DNA of 64,000 bases. Source: Phragmites australis. Taxonomy: Eukaryota > Streptophyta > Magnoliopsida > Poales > Poaceae. This document shows, one piece after another, positions 11,930 to 23,128 of this stretch. Position numbers and translations under genes: made by a program. Location of the stretch: contig NC_084930.1 in the NCBI RefSeq assembly GCF_958298935.1, positions 26,882,001-26,946,000 of the forward strand, in the 5' to 3' direction. The notes below the pieces were generated by a model that saw nothing but the letters and a program-made list of their open reading frames with translations, was not told the DNA's origin and did not search any database. Each line of letters starts with the position of its first letter. The first letter of the stretch is position 1.

Positions 11930-12205
11930 TATAAGAGGACAGGGCTCACCTCCGTGTCCATAGCTGTACTGTCCCTTAAGGTGGCCGAGAAGCGGATGGC
12001 GGAGGCCGGCAGCGATAGCAGCGCTGTCCGTGCATAACCATGGAGAAATTCTCCGTTGTCGAACTCGAGCTCCTGGAGGTTGTCGAGAGCCGGGGACCGG
12101 AGCCAGGCGTCGACTGTTGCGGGGCGTTGGTGAAGGTGGAGCTCGGGCACATAGAGGCGGCGGGCGGGGCCCGGGCGGGCGGCAAGGATCCGGGAGAAAT
12201 TCAGT
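11930..12205 (-). pseudogene. Inverted 5' half of an F-box/LRR gene
   Basis: On the minus strand this segment reads 'RILAARPGPARRLYVPELHL' followed by 'VDAWLRSPALDNLQELEF' and 'LPASAIRFSATLR'. These are hallmark LRR-onset phrases of grass F-box/LRR proteins. In intact relatives this region is followed directly by the type of sequence found at 12240 onward, but here that part is on the opposite strand. The F-box itself is not visible. It is a rearranged relic. Confidence 0.7.
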
Positions 12206-12224
12206 TAAAAATCTCCTTGACGAG

Positions 12225-13305
12225 GCTGTTGAAACGCTTCTCTTCTCCCAGCTCAGGCAGCTCGCACTTGACTGTGTCAGAATTTCAGAGGGTTCACTGC
12301 ACAGCATCATTGCCGGCTGCCCTGTCCTGGAGTGCTTGCCGCTCAACCGCAGTTTTGACTTCCGTTGCCTACGGATCAACTCCCCTAGCCTCAGAAGCAT
12401 CTGCATGAGTTTCGGGGAACTGATCATTGAAGATGCACCTTCGCTTGAAAGGTTGCTCCAGCTTGAACCACGTAGTGGCCTGAATGTATCTGTAATTTCA
12501 GCACCCAAACTGGAGACCTTGGGCTGCCTCTCTGATCGTGGTTATGGTAACAACTCCGAACTGTTATTTGGCACCACAGTCATTCAGGTAGCTCCTTGCT
12601 TTCACACGAGGCTTCTTACTGCAATTCTGCGTGCACAAAGAAATTTCATACTATCTGCATTTGTAGACAACCTAATTTCGTCTTCTATTTGCTAAAGAAA
12701 TTGTGTGCAGTTAGATTTACGACAGGGTGTCCAGTGTCAAAACATTAGCTATCAGTATTTATAATCTTAACCTGGATATGGTTATCAACTTAATGAGATG
12801 CTTTCCTTGCTTGGAGAAGCTGTACATCCAGGTAGCAATACTTAATTGGTTATTCCTACTGTTAAGCTGCTCGTTCTTTTTATCGATTTGTTATAACATC
12901 ACTCCTTGGTCTAAAAGTAATTCATTTTGTCTCGTTTGTTTATCAGTCATGTGTGTCAAGGGACAGAAACTCATGGCGTCGTAAGCACCGTAATCTTATC
13001 AAATGCCTTGACATCTGCCTCAATACTGTTGTGCTGAAAAATTATCGAGGCATAAAGTCACTAGTTAACTTTGCATCATTCTTTGTATTAAATGCAAAAA
13101 CGCTGGAGTTAATGAGGTTAGGGTGGAGACTACAATGATGATCAGATGTTTATAGCGGAGCAGCATAGGTTGCTTCAGCCGCAGAAAAGGGCTTCAAGAG
13201 GTGCTCGGTTTTATTTTACAACTGGTCGTAGATGTCGCCACTATCTTACTCATATCAAGCATATCAATGATTTGTCTATAACCGATCCTTTTGAATGTAT
13301 ATTTC
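12225..13305 (+). pseudogene. F-box/LRR protein relic, 3' half
   Basis: Block 1 (about 12240-12587) encodes LRR repeats with 'ALDCVRISEGSLHSIIAGCP' and 'IEDAPSLERLLQLEP', ending at a GT donor after CAG. Block 2 (about 12730-12831) has 'VKTLAISIYNLNLDMVINLM'. Block 3 (about 12950-13125) has '[20 protein letters not shown]' and '[17 protein letters not shown]'. After a one-base shift, 13146-13304 gives '[20 protein letters not shown]' and '[10 protein letters not shown]'. The family acts as substrate receptors in SCF ubiquitin ligases. The missing F-box, the shift between blocks 1 and 2, and the shift near 13130 make it a pseudogene. Confidence 0.78.
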
Positions 13306-14685
13306 GTTTTGTGTATGTCCAAACTTGATAGTTCTCTGGTGTATGTCCTTTGAGTAGTTGTTCTTGTCTATTTTGTTTTGTGCTCTGTCCAAACTTGATA
13401 GTTCTCTTGGGCTATGCCCTGAAACTCTTTCAATTTCCTTTTGGACACGTGATAGCATTAGTCAATAATAGTTGCATAAATTACTTATTTTTGTGACAAT
13501 ATTGTGATGGCTCTTGCTATTTAGGACATGTGAAATTAGGCAAATTGGAAGATTTTTTTGAAACTGGCAAATTGGAAAATTGGATCTGACATATCCTTAC
13601 ATGGTTCAGTGTTCTTTTTAAATTTGTCAATTGGGCATGTCCGATGTTCCATGGTGTTAAACCTTTTTCTTGAACAGCTTGGATATCGTGCACTGTTTAG
13701 TTCAAAGGAGATCTGACTGGCATGCCTTTTTTTCCTACGCTAGTGATGTTCAGCTGATCTCTTTGAATACAGGTGTTGAAACTGGGTTTGGTGTCCCCTT
13801 GAAGCACTTATTCTTGCCTATCTCATTTTGTGTTCTGTCCAAATTTAATTAGTTCTCTTGTTCTATAATGAAATGAGACCGGGCTATGCCCTGAAACTCT
13901 AAGCAATACCTAATGATATTCTATGGACAAATTACGAATTTTCGTGATGATCTTGTGAAGGCAATTGCTATTCTGGAATCTGGGTAAAATTTGAAACTAG
14001 CCAAATTGGTAGTATCTGACATTGCCCTTCATGATTGATTATCTTTTTTTTACGATAATATGCTTCTGGACATGGTTAACCAACAATTTTTTATCTGTGC
14101 TGTATTATCAATGTTATATGGTAAGTGACATTTTTCCTCTTAAATCGTTTCAATATTGTGCAGTGTTTGGTTCAAAACAGATGCGACCGTCATGCACATC
14201 ATCTTCGACACTTGTGATACTGTTATTTGTCAAATTGATTAGACCTTAAATGTATTGGTCAACTATCACTCATGTTACTTTTTCCAGTTCGTACATGTTT
14301 TTAGTGCTACTGGCAAAAATTTTCGCCTTCAATTTATTACATCATTGCTTTGCCGCTAGAAATGGCAGCCGCTCAAGGCTTGCGTTCACCAAGTGATCAT
14401 AGTCGTACATGTTTATTACACCATTCGTACATGTTTTTAGTGCTACTGGCAAAATTTACCTTCAAGTTGTTGCATCATTGGTTTGCTGCTAGAAATGGCA
14501 GCCGCTCAAGGCATGCGTACACGAAGTGATCATAGCTGTATGTTGCACAGGAGGCAGGGGGAAAAGTGAAATGAATCCAGTAATATGTACAAACACAAAA
14601 ACTTAAGCTCAAAACAATGGCAAACAAGATTAACTCAGGCATGATTCAGGAGCCAACCTACTAACGAAACTCATTTCGGACTCCT
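13306..14685 (+). repeat. 3' flank repeat copies 3 and 4 of the F-box/LRR gene
   Basis: 13306-13740 is the 3' flank matching 5720-6107. At 13752-13778 another tail remnant reads 'ADLFEYRC' plus TGA, and 13780-14640 matches 10230-10990. Around 13715-13760 the two units run together without any insertion, giving the empty-site version of the hAT target. A shorter local duplication repeats 'AGTCGTACATGTTT' and 'AGAAATGGCAGCCGCTCAAG' at about 14290-14400 and 14400-14530. No intact gene is seen. The copy is interrupted by the solo LTR at 14686. Confidence 0.7.
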
Positions 14686-15833
14686 TGTCACACCCGATTT
14701 TAAAGGAGATAAACCAGATGTATTCCACATATATATCAGGATCAAGTTTTACATACATGTAGCGACACTATTAGTGATAATATAAACTGTCTTAAATAAC
14801 AAAAACATTCCTTACAAAATGATCAGAAGGTCTGAAAGAAAATACTAAGAAATCTTCAAACGGCAGCAGAACTACCATCCATCCACAGGCGTTGTCCGGG
14901 GGAAACACCAGCCTAGGATATGGCCTTCAAACGATACCTTCTTCCTTCTAAAATTCAGCACCATCGTCCGGGAAATCTTTGAAAGCTTCCCCTTCTGAGC
15001 AGCATCTGGAAGTTTGGGAGAAGGCAAGCGTGAGTACATAGAGTACTCAGCAAGTGGGGGAAAAATATGACATGTAGGCCATTAACAAGGAAAAGTTTGA
15101 CTTGGGGATTACTACGACTATGCCCAACTAGACAAGACTCAAATAACCTAGCAACCTATTTACTAGATTAAACTCCAACAAATAAAGAACATAGCTCATC
15201 GGATTACATCCGACTACCAGACTCATCAGATATCCCATATCTGGCTACCGACTCATCAGGAGTTCCACCACCCGACTACCCAAACCAACCCTTAGTATTC
15301 ACATCTAATCATGAAGAAGTCCAAGCCCGCTCGTAACCGCGAGCACGGTCGATCGATCAGTTTTATTACTCTGCAGAGTTTGCACACTTTAACCATGAGT
15401 CGTGATTCCCGTTTTGCTTTACACTTCCCGTCTCACTACAAGGCTGTTACAAAGTACCTCCACATCTATAAGCACCCACTAAGGTTTCACCGCTAACAAG
15501 GATTCCATCCACCGTAGAGGCCCTCTCTTATGCCACTTAACCGACCATTGGTACGTACAGAATATGAAGGACACTAATTACTTGGCCAAGCCGTACCTAT
15601 ATAGGTCTCATAGTTGTGCTGTTATACCGGGTAACAGACTTCACAAACCGGTCCTTAGGATCTCACACAAGAATGTACACAATCCCTGCTGTGTAGCTCC
15701 ACCTCATACTAGCCATCTAGTTGGGATCCTTAGTTCAAGTTACTACAAGATTATCATTTCTCAAATACTTGTTTCATAGACATTAGTCAAAATTCATAAT
15801 TATTCCAATCCCTGACTGCACTAGCATGACTAC

Positions 15834-17158
15834 TGTCGGAGGGTGAACTCCACAAGCAGGGATCCGAAGGGACCCCTTTGAGATTCGGCCGGGGGGATGA
15901 TTCTGAACCCGCCTCGTACGTGAAATAAATAGGAATAAATGAGATGCAGGTGGAGGAAGTAAATGCTCAGGGGATTTTAGACAGGTTCGGGCCACACTGA
16001 GCGTAATACCCTACTCCTGTGTGTATGCTATAAATGCTCAGGGAATGTCTCTCTGAGGATCTCTCGTGTTACAGGATGTTTGTCTAAGTCTAGAGCTTCG
16101 TGCTTCTTCCGTCGTTGTCGTCCGGAGTTCGTCCGACGTGTTCTCATGTCTTCGGTCGATCCAACTCTCCGTCCCTCTTCTCCGGGGAGCCCGCCCCTCT
16201 TTTATACCCCATCAGGGCGGGTGGTATGCCCAGAAAGGATTGGCGCAAGTTCCAAGGCGCCATAAATGGAAAGCAACCATCATGGGCTGCAGCTTGAGGT
16301 GACGGGGAGAGTTGAAAACGCGCCCTCGTCCGGTCTTCATCGTCATCATTCCGCTTTTCAGCGGGCCAGCGGGGAGGGCTTGCCAGGCAGCCACCGAGCA
16401 GCCCCGCGTGCCCACCAGGTCAGAGCGCGCCTGACACAGCAGGGGGTAGATGTTACGCCCCGAGCCATGCGACGTTATCCCGAGGCACGCTGGATGACGC
16501 GCGATGGGACCCACGCATTAAATGTCCCCACACATCCCTGCCAGACCGTGGCAGGGACTAACAGCAGGCGTGGGAGGAGTGGTTGGAAGTGACAGGCCAC
16601 GCGCCCTCTTAAATACAGCATCGGGCCTCTCACCAATTAACACCTCACCGCCGAGCCCTTGTGGGGACCACCGGTGAAGTACTTCTCAGGCCCTCGGGGA
16701 ACTGTGAGTGCTCGGGGACTACTGTTCACAGCCCCGAGCACTCTCTCCCGGATATGCCCTCTCTTGGTCCTCGGGGAACTCGGGTGCTCAGGGACCACTG
16801 TTTACGGCCCCGAGCACCCTCTCCCGGAACTTGACTGCTCGGGTCCTCGGGGAACTCGGGTGCTCGGGGACCACTGTTCGTGGCCTCGAGCACCCTCTCC
16901 TGGAACTGACTTCTCTTGTCATCGGGGAACTCGAGTGCTCGGGGACCACTGTTCATGGCCCTGAGCACCCTCTCTCGGAACTTGGCCTTCTCGGATCATC
17001 GGGGAACTCGGGGACTACTGTTCATGACCCCGAGCACCCTCTCCCAGAACTTGATCTTCTCGGACCTCGGGTAGATAATCCCCGAGGGAGGGCGCCACGT
17101 GGCACTCTGCTGTCCTGGTCTCGGGACTCAGGGACCCCTGGTTCTCATGTCACCGACA
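15834..17158 (+). mobile_element. Nested solo LTR with CCGAG-type tandem repeats
   Basis: The boundaries TGTCGG (15834) and CCGACA (17158) are inverted hexamers, flanked by perfect duplications ACTAC (15829-15833 and 17159-17163). It is 1325 bases. Its first 250 bases are clearly similar to the reverse complement of 42080-42328, so it is the same family as the solo LTR at 41199-42328, in opposite orientation. A TATA-like TTTTATA lies near 16200. The open frames in its repeat part are by-products of repeats. Confidence 0.85.
16680..17065 (+). repeat. Tandem repeats of about 70-75 bases inside the nested LTR
   Basis: About five imperfect copies of a unit containing 'CTCGGGGACCACTGTTC' and 'CGAGCACCCTCTCCCGGAAC' follow one another. 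The units themselves hold short inverted stretches (CTCGGGG and CCCCGAG), so the region could fold. A related two-copy array lies in the sister LTR at about 41315-41470. Confidence 0.7.
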
Positions 17159-18854
17159 ACTACCCTTTTCATGTCTCAAGACCAAAAAGAGGCTACAAGG
17201 AATGGTCTCACCAATTCTATTAAAACCCTATTTATGGGATTTCATATTTAAACAAGCATACAGCTAAGGAAAATAAAACTATAATATCCTATAATGGCAT
17301 CAAAGTGGTCAAGAACACTTGCCTTAAAAAGCAGACTGCTCGAAGTCTTCAAAAGCTTGGTCCTGAACACTGACACTCTACTCGTATCCTAAAGCCAAAG
17401 CGTATACCGGAAAGCAATAAACAAACAGCTAAGTACAGCACACAAAACAGGGGCAATTTTTTTTTGAAAAGGCTACTAAGGGAAAGTACACGATGCTAAG
17501 ATCTCGGGAGCGCGAAAATCACCTAAATCGAAGCTCGTATGAAAAAGTTATGCTAATTTTACTCTACAGGGGCTTTTCTAAAAGGTTACAGGGGCTAATT
17601 TGTGAATACAGAAGGTTCTAGGGGCTTAAGTGTAAAGTTCAAGGACCTAACTGCAATTATCCTAAAGTTCAGGGGCCTAAATGCATAAAACAACACTATC
17701 TAAGGGCATTTTTGTGAAAACAGTAAAGTCTAAGGGTCTATCTGCAAGTTTACCTAATTTCAGAGAATAACTTGATTTATTTTTGTACTGAAAACTCTAT
17801 TTATTGCGCAATGCTGACATCACTGGCTGACATGACGGCTGACTGGGCTCCAGGGCTGACGTGGCTTGCCACGTAGAACAGGAACGCCCACGTGGCGTGC
17901 TGACGTTGCTCGACTTGCTAACTGGATTAAAGCGGACATGTGGCGGCTTCTAACTGGCTAGCGAAGGGGTACGGGGCAATCTAATCTGGGCCACTCATAG
18001 AAGATCGGACGGCCGAGACTGGTTAGGGAGGGAACAAGGCCGATGGCGACCGGAGAACAGCAGCGCCGCCTCGGGCTTCTTCGGAATTTCACCGGAGATG
18101 CTCTAGATCGCGCTACGGGCTACCATTCACTACGGGAAACGGCGCAAACGAACGGGGAGGGCACGGGGAGTCTCACCGAGAGCTTGTCGACGGCCGGGGA
18201 GGTCCTGACGGTGGTCAGCGACAGAAATGGTGGACGGCGGTGGTCGGAGCTCGGCGAATTCACAGCTGTGACGACGGAACGGCGCAATTAGCGGTCGGGA
18301 CGGCTTCCTGGGGGGCATGTGGAGGTAGAGGGGGCGTTAATAGACCGTGGGGAGCTTCGGAAAAGGGGTGACGACGGCGAGGGGGTGGCGGAGCTTACCG
18401 GCGGTCGGCGCGAGCACGGTTCCGGCGGCGGAGGGGCTTCGACGAGCAGTGAAACGAACTCCACACGCTCTGGCGACGCTGGCGGTGCTCTCAGATGTGG
18501 CAGTCGGAGCTCGGGTGCGGCGGAGTGCTCGGCGACGGCGGCTATGGCGCTCGGGTTTTCTCGGCGAGATGGGGAGTGGGATGGCGGCGCGCTGTAGGGG
18601 GCTAAATAGGCGAGGGGCGTGCGGTGCCGTTGCGCGGACGTGGGCGCATGGGGCGGGCATGCCGGCGAAAGCGGAGCACGGGTGTGCGGCGGTTGCAGGA
18701 GCGGGCGCAGGCGCGGCGCGGCGCGGTGGAGACGAAGGCGCCGACAGGTGGGGCCCGTCGGTCAGCGGGAGTGAGGGAGGAGTCGGGCTAGGTTGCGCTA
18801 GCTGGGCCGAATTCGATTGGTTGGGCTGGGCCGCGAAAAAGAACAGGCGTCACA

Positions 18855-19400
18855 CTCCTGATCAGTTGGATTCACTTGTGCATTTTCAGGACTCGGGAGC
18901 CATAGACTGATGTGTGAACAATAGAGAACAGTGCCCCATGAGTCTTCGGAGTTCAGAGTTTGATCTATTCTTGCCTCTAGAGTTTAGATAAAGCCAGTGT
19001 GATCTACAGAATCAGCATGCTCGTCTCTTCTCGCCCTCCCTCTGAATCCGCATTTCCACAGGCTCCAAAGTATATCAGCAGTAACAGTATTCATAGAGGC
19101 ATATTTCTTGTCACTCAGCCAAAACCTGGCTATAGATTCATGGTCTTTGCTAACTTGACAGTCAGTTACCTTAGGAACTATGACTGTAGAAAAGCAGATG
19201 CAAAATTTTCTCCCTTGCATTACAGAGAAACACGTAGCTCAGGTTTACGAATGTTCCTCTTTAAAAGATTGCACCTCTAAAATTAGTAACGACACAAAAA
19301 GGTTCAGGAGGAATACTCCCTTGAGAAAAAAAAAAGAAATATGGATACAATTTCCACTGGGTAAATTGTTACTGTAGGAGGAAAAGTCGCCATAGCTGAT
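18855..19400 (+). repeat. Continuation of the F-box downstream duplication
   Basis: After the right CTCCT duplication the sequence resumes the duplicated neighbourhood. 19080-19290 matches 11205-11440 (shared 'AGTAACAGTATTCA', 'AACTTGACAGTCA'-like and 'CTCAGGTTTA' landmarks). No open frame with family resemblance is present. Confidence 0.55.
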
Positions 19401-19435
19401 AACTTTGTTCAAGTCTGATGCTTACTGACGAGCAT

Positions 19436-19510
19436 GCTTGAGTATTTGCCGACGTGAGGACTGAAGCATTTGCCGACCTGAGGACTGGAGCATTTGCCGA
19501 CCTGACAGCT
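19436..19510 (+). repeat. Three-copy 24-base tandem repeat
   Basis: The unit 'GCATTTGCCGACCTGAGGAC' plus four bases occurs about three times with few differences. A minus-strand frame through it reads as an eight-residue repeat, which is a by-product. Function unknown. Confidence 0.6.
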
Positions 19511-21096
19511 CTCCCTCGATTTTGACCAGTCCCATGTCAGCATCACGTCTATGGATCACATACGCACAACTCACGCGATTCTGGATCCTGGTAGGCCAAT
19601 CCGTGACCAGGTCCAGGAGTGACACTTTTGCTCTGAATTCTCATGGCCAGATTATCCGGCCACGCACCATGCGCCGAGTGCTGACTGCTGAATTCCAGCA
19701 CATCAATCCTTGCTTGCCGATCGAGCTGGTGGAGTAGAATTCCGCCCGCCACGAACGTCTGGGGTCACTCTGACCGTGCAGGAGAACGAGCGAACAACTG
19801 GTTACAGTTCGAGTCCGGCTCCCAGAAGGAAAAGGCAGTAGCTGTAGCTCGCAGTGAAAAGCTAAAGCGGCACATGGACCAGTTCGCGAGCGCTGACCGG
19901 TGACCAGCCGTATACAATAATATACAAGCATGTGCGATTTGTCGTTGTCAACGGCACTGGATCGCGATCCGTCGTTGTCAACGGCACGATCGTGCAGTGT
20001 TTATCTTCGGCTAGTCTATTTAGCTGAGTAATTTATTTTTTATATTATTATTTGTGTGTTAAAAAAAGTTAATATGTTCGCTCTCAAGATCTGAAATTAT
20101 TATGTTAATTAGAAAAAAATCTAGATCGCACGTTGTTATAAACATATAATGATCTAGATTAAACCAAAAGATCTATATCAAATATAATTAATAAATAACT
20201 AAATTCGAAATTAAAAATTATGAAAATTTAGTAGTTCGATTTTCATACGCTCTAGAATCAAAATATCTAAATAAATAGTTCAAATAAAATAATATTAATA
20301 GTAAAAAAAGACTAATTTTTAATTAAAGTTATAAGCGTGGGTCAACTAGCTTTCTCATAGAGTTGCCTCTAATTATGCCTGTTACGATCGTTACCAGGTG
20401 CTCTTTTGTTTTTTTGCGAGTGGTACGTTCCACTTTGACAAAGCCAGTTCTTAAAGCAGGATGAGACCTTGCATCAGGCCACCGTCTTTGCACTTGGATG
20501 AGAGTCACATCACATGCATCTGCATCGCCAGAACTTGGCTTCGCTGGAAGCGAAGACGACTCTCTGCACTGTGCTCCAGAGCTTCTCATCTAAGCGAAGT
20601 CGGCTGTAGCTCCGCACTGTTTCGAACGAGCTGCCGTGGCATCAACTTACTGATCACCGCATCGCTAACCCATCTTTCTTTCGTCTGCTGCATTACACGG
20701 TACCCGGAGGAACTTGGAAGAGGGATTTGAGGAAAGGAGACGGACGATCCCACCACCAGCCCACAAGCAGCCTGTGCGTGCATATCAACGTGCCACGATG
20801 CTGAGACCTTGTTTCACCAGCACCTGTACAAAACGATCTGCTCGGCTGCTCCTTCTGTAAAAAGCAAACACTCCCATACCTAGATAGATGAATAGATCTA
20901 CGTACTGTCACTACGCGCAGCAGACGAGAACAGACCAGACCAGAAACCAGCAGACGGAAAAAAAATACCAGCAGACGGAACAGAGATGAGACAAACAAGG
21001 ACAACACGGGCACGGACCCAGGCGGATCGATTTGCGGCGATGGACAGTGACGAGCACCACCACATTTGCCGACCAGGGCAGGGCCTCCAACCACTC
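19511..21096. other. Intergenic region without a recognised gene
   Basis: 19511-20020 is mixed composition with short open frames that match nothing I know. 20025-20340 is strongly AT-rich. 20340-21090 has mixed composition with minus-strand frames of no known family. A duplicated 'GATCCGTCGTTGTCAACGGCA' type motif occurs near 19940-19990. I see no RNA gene or transposon ends here. Confidence 0.4.
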
Positions 21097-21258
21097 GAAT
21101 GATTTCGGAATAAAATTTTATCATATTTTTTACCGAAAATTTCCTATGAGATTTGATGTATATCGTATTTATCTGATTTAACGGTTGACACGTGTAACTA
21201 AGAAAAAATAAAAAACACATGAGATCAAATTTCATAAAATTTTCTTCAAATAATTTCT
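21097..21258. repeat. Possible short MITE
   Basis: About 160 AT-rich bases start 'AATGATTTCGGAATAAAATT' and end, inverted, in 'GAAATTATTTGAAGAAAATT'. This gives imperfect terminal repeats of about 25 bases. No clear target duplication was found, so the assignment is tentative. Confidence 0.35.
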
Positions 21259-22162
21259 CCCTCCCGAAAGGTCAGTCGCTGCGCCCGGAGGTAATCGCGG
21301 TTTGGTTTCATTTGGAGCTGGCGTGCTGCTGGCCTGCTGCTGCTAAATGACGAGGCGCGGGTCGTCCTCACTTGTCGCCGTCGCCGTATCCGCGGGGGTA
21401 ACAGAGTGCGGCGCGGGCTGACAGGGCGTCGTGATCCCTCTGCGTGCGGGCCATGCTTTTTGGATCAGGCAGGAAAAACCGCTGGTGCTGGGGCCCGCGC
21501 CGCAGCCGCATTTCACGAAAAAGATGCCGCCTCGTCAGGGATCAGGCAAAGGCCTGCTTGCCCTTTTTCCAGCTTCCATGGTGATCCAGCTGCTCCACTT
21601 TGCTTATCAATGCGTCAAAGTGAAGCGTCTCAAGGTACGGTTAGAAGTGACAGTAAATAAATGCGTGGAGCCAAGATATGAATGTAGTATCGAAATACTC
21701 CTATCTCAGCATGTGTGTTTGCAGTGAACACGTTGCTGCCTCCGCAGCGTCACGAATTGCATATTTGCATAGAGCGTCCAGAGACTGTAATTCAGCAGAT
21801 CTCAGAAAGGAACAAGTTGTATTTCAGTAACTGCATATTTGCATAGAACGTTGCTGCCTTTGCAGCAAGAGCGAGCCGGATTAGTGAATCGTTACTGCCG
21901 TTCCCTCTATTACCACAATGAATTAGGTCAACTACGTGAGATTTACATGTTGAAATCCCCAGCCAGCCAAGGAATGTACAAGCGGTGTCTTGTCGCAGCA
22001 CAATTCTCAGATTCGTGTGTGCCATTCAATCAAGTCTTCTCCGTTCCACCGGCCCGGGAAATCCGAAACCGCAGAGCCCAGGAGCCGACGTCCCGCGCGC
22101 GTGCGCGGCGAAAAACGCGGGAGCAAACCGAGCGAGGCGTGGCCTCAATGCGCCTACAGAGG
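21259..22162. other. 3' flank of the Nudix gene
   Basis: Spacer downstream of the Nudix gene. It holds no supported gene. A near-repeat of 'GCATATTTGCATAGA' occurs at about 21757 and 21834. The long plus-strand frame running from 21839 into the gene is antisense to the Nudix coding sequence and is not a gene. Confidence 0.4.
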
Positions 22163-22675
22163 TTAGCCGACGAGGACCGTCTCCGCTGTGTCCGCGGCAC
22201 CGATGGGGTCGGCGAATCGCTGGAGCGCCTCGCGCATCCACCTGTGCGGGCACCGGGCGATGGCCTCCGCCGCGGTGAGCCACTCCCTCCGCCGGGCCGT
22301 CATCTCGGGCCACCGCTCCATCTCCGCCGTGACGCGCAGCGGGAGCACGATGCCCTCGTACGTCGCGTCGTAGCTCCGGCTCCGGTACCACCACCGGCCC
22401 AGCGCGGGGCCCGCGATCTCCCCAACCACGCCGGCTTCCTCCATGGCCTCGCGGCGGGCAGCCTCGTCCATGGACTCGTCCAGCTCCCACCCGCCCTTCG
22501 GGATCAGCACGCCGCCCGCCGCGCCCTTCTTCTGCGAGCTGATCACCAGCACCTCCACCTCGCCGTCGTCGGCGCGCACGCGGTACGGGACACAGCCCAC
22601 CACGACGCGGCCGCCCGTGCTGTCGCTGTACCGCTGCAGCTCCCGCCCCTGCCTCGCAACCATCACCGCCGCCAT
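22163..22675 (-). CDS. Nudix hydrolase, NUDT4/16/17/18/21-like
   Basis: A 170-residue intronless protein. The Nudix box is complete: 'GGWELDESMDEAARREAMEE' followed by AGVV, fitting G-x5-E-x7-R-E-U-x-E-E-x-G-U at about residues 73-96. 'LQRYSDSTGGRVVVGCVPYR' precedes it and 'WPEMTARRREWLTAAEA' follows, as in plant diphosphoinositol-polyphosphate phosphohydrolase-like Nudix proteins. Members of this group cleave inositol pyrophosphates or other nucleoside-diphosphate-linked substrates with Mg2+; the substrate here is inferred. The start ATG at 22675 has a good context (GGCCATGGC). Length is normal for the family. No N-terminal targeting peptide is obvious, so a cytosolic or nuclear location is likely. 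A second ATG four codons in would lose little. Confidence 0.92.
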   Translation of the reverse strand: MAAVMVARQGRELQRYSDSTGGRVVVGCVPYRVRADDGEVEVLVISSQKKGAAGGVLIPKGGWELDESMDEAARREAMEEAGVVGEIAGPALGRWWYRSRSYDATYEGIVLPLRVTAEMERWPEMTARRREWLTAAEAIARCPHRWMREALQRFADPIGAADTAETVLVG

Positions 22676-22878
22676 GGCCTGTCTTTTCTAAAAAATCGCT
22701 TCTTTTCTTTTTCAAATCGCTTGCTTTCTTGGACTCTTTGCTCCTCGAGGAAGAAGAGGAGGTGGGATTCTCAAATAGGGAGTGAGATGCGGTTGCGCTA
22801 TCTTTGGATCTCTGCCAGGAGGAGAAGGCGAAGGGGAGCAGCTGGATTTGGTGCGGATGGGGGTTGGGGATTCTTGCC

Positions 22879-22886
22879 TATTAATA
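22879..22886 (-). promoter_or_regulatory. Putative TATA box of the Nudix gene
   Basis: TATTAATA on the minus strand lies about 205 bases upstream of the Nudix start codon. It is the best TATA-like element in an otherwise GC-rich upstream region. It would give a 5' leader of about 170 bases, plausible for a plant gene. Not experimentally supported. Confidence 0.4.
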
Positions 22887-23128
22887 GGAGTCGGGCGCTC
22901 GGCGCGGTTGCTATCGTTGTCGGTGTCGTTGCCGAGTGGGCGCGACGCGACAGGGGACGAAAAGGTTGGCACGCGGCACGAGTGCGTGGCTCAGCGTTGA
23001 TGGCGTGTGGACAGGGTGCATGGGCGGCGCCAAAAATGCGGCACGATGTGTGTGGTTTCTCTTCTTCTCCTGCTGCAGTATCTGGTTCCTATGGTGACGC
23101 TTGCTTGGGCAGGCAGTTGAGCTTCTAG

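Larger units (their letters stand above)
14686..18854 (-). mobile_element. Solo LTR (about 2.8 kb net) with nested solo LTR
   Basis: The segment starts TGTCACACC at 14686 and ends GGCGTCACA at 18854. It is flanked by perfect 5-base duplications CTCCT (14681-14685 and 18855-18859). Removing the nested element leaves about 2.84 kb. The minus orientation is suggested by a TATA-like CTATTTAG near 18600, followed by a GC-rich leader-like stretch. No gag or pol domain is present, so it is a solo LTR, probably of a gypsy family with long LTRs. GC-rich frames at 18043-18910 have low-complexity composition and match nothing I know. Confidence 0.75.

Noticed and set aside
12030..12695. 221-codon plus-strand frame as an intact F-box/LRR gene
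   Set aside because: Its first about 60 codons are antisense to the inverted F-box half; only the part from about 12240 is real LRR sequence.
16659..17223. Open frames with repeated 'SGNSGAQGPLFTAPS' type peptides
   Set aside because: By-products of tandem DNA repeats inside a solo LTR with perfect target duplications.
18043..18910. GC-rich plus- and minus-strand open frames
   Set aside because: Lie within the outer solo LTR; low-complexity Gly/Arg/Ala translations without domains.
22026..22715. 229-codon minus-strand frame overlapping the Nudix gene
   Set aside because: Different frame of the same GC-rich gene; lacks the Nudix box, which is complete in the 22163-22675 frame.
21839..23128. 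429-codon plus-strand open frame
   Set aside because: Runs antisense through the Nudix gene and its GC-rich promoter; Arg/Ala/Pro-rich translation typical of an antisense GC-rich frame.
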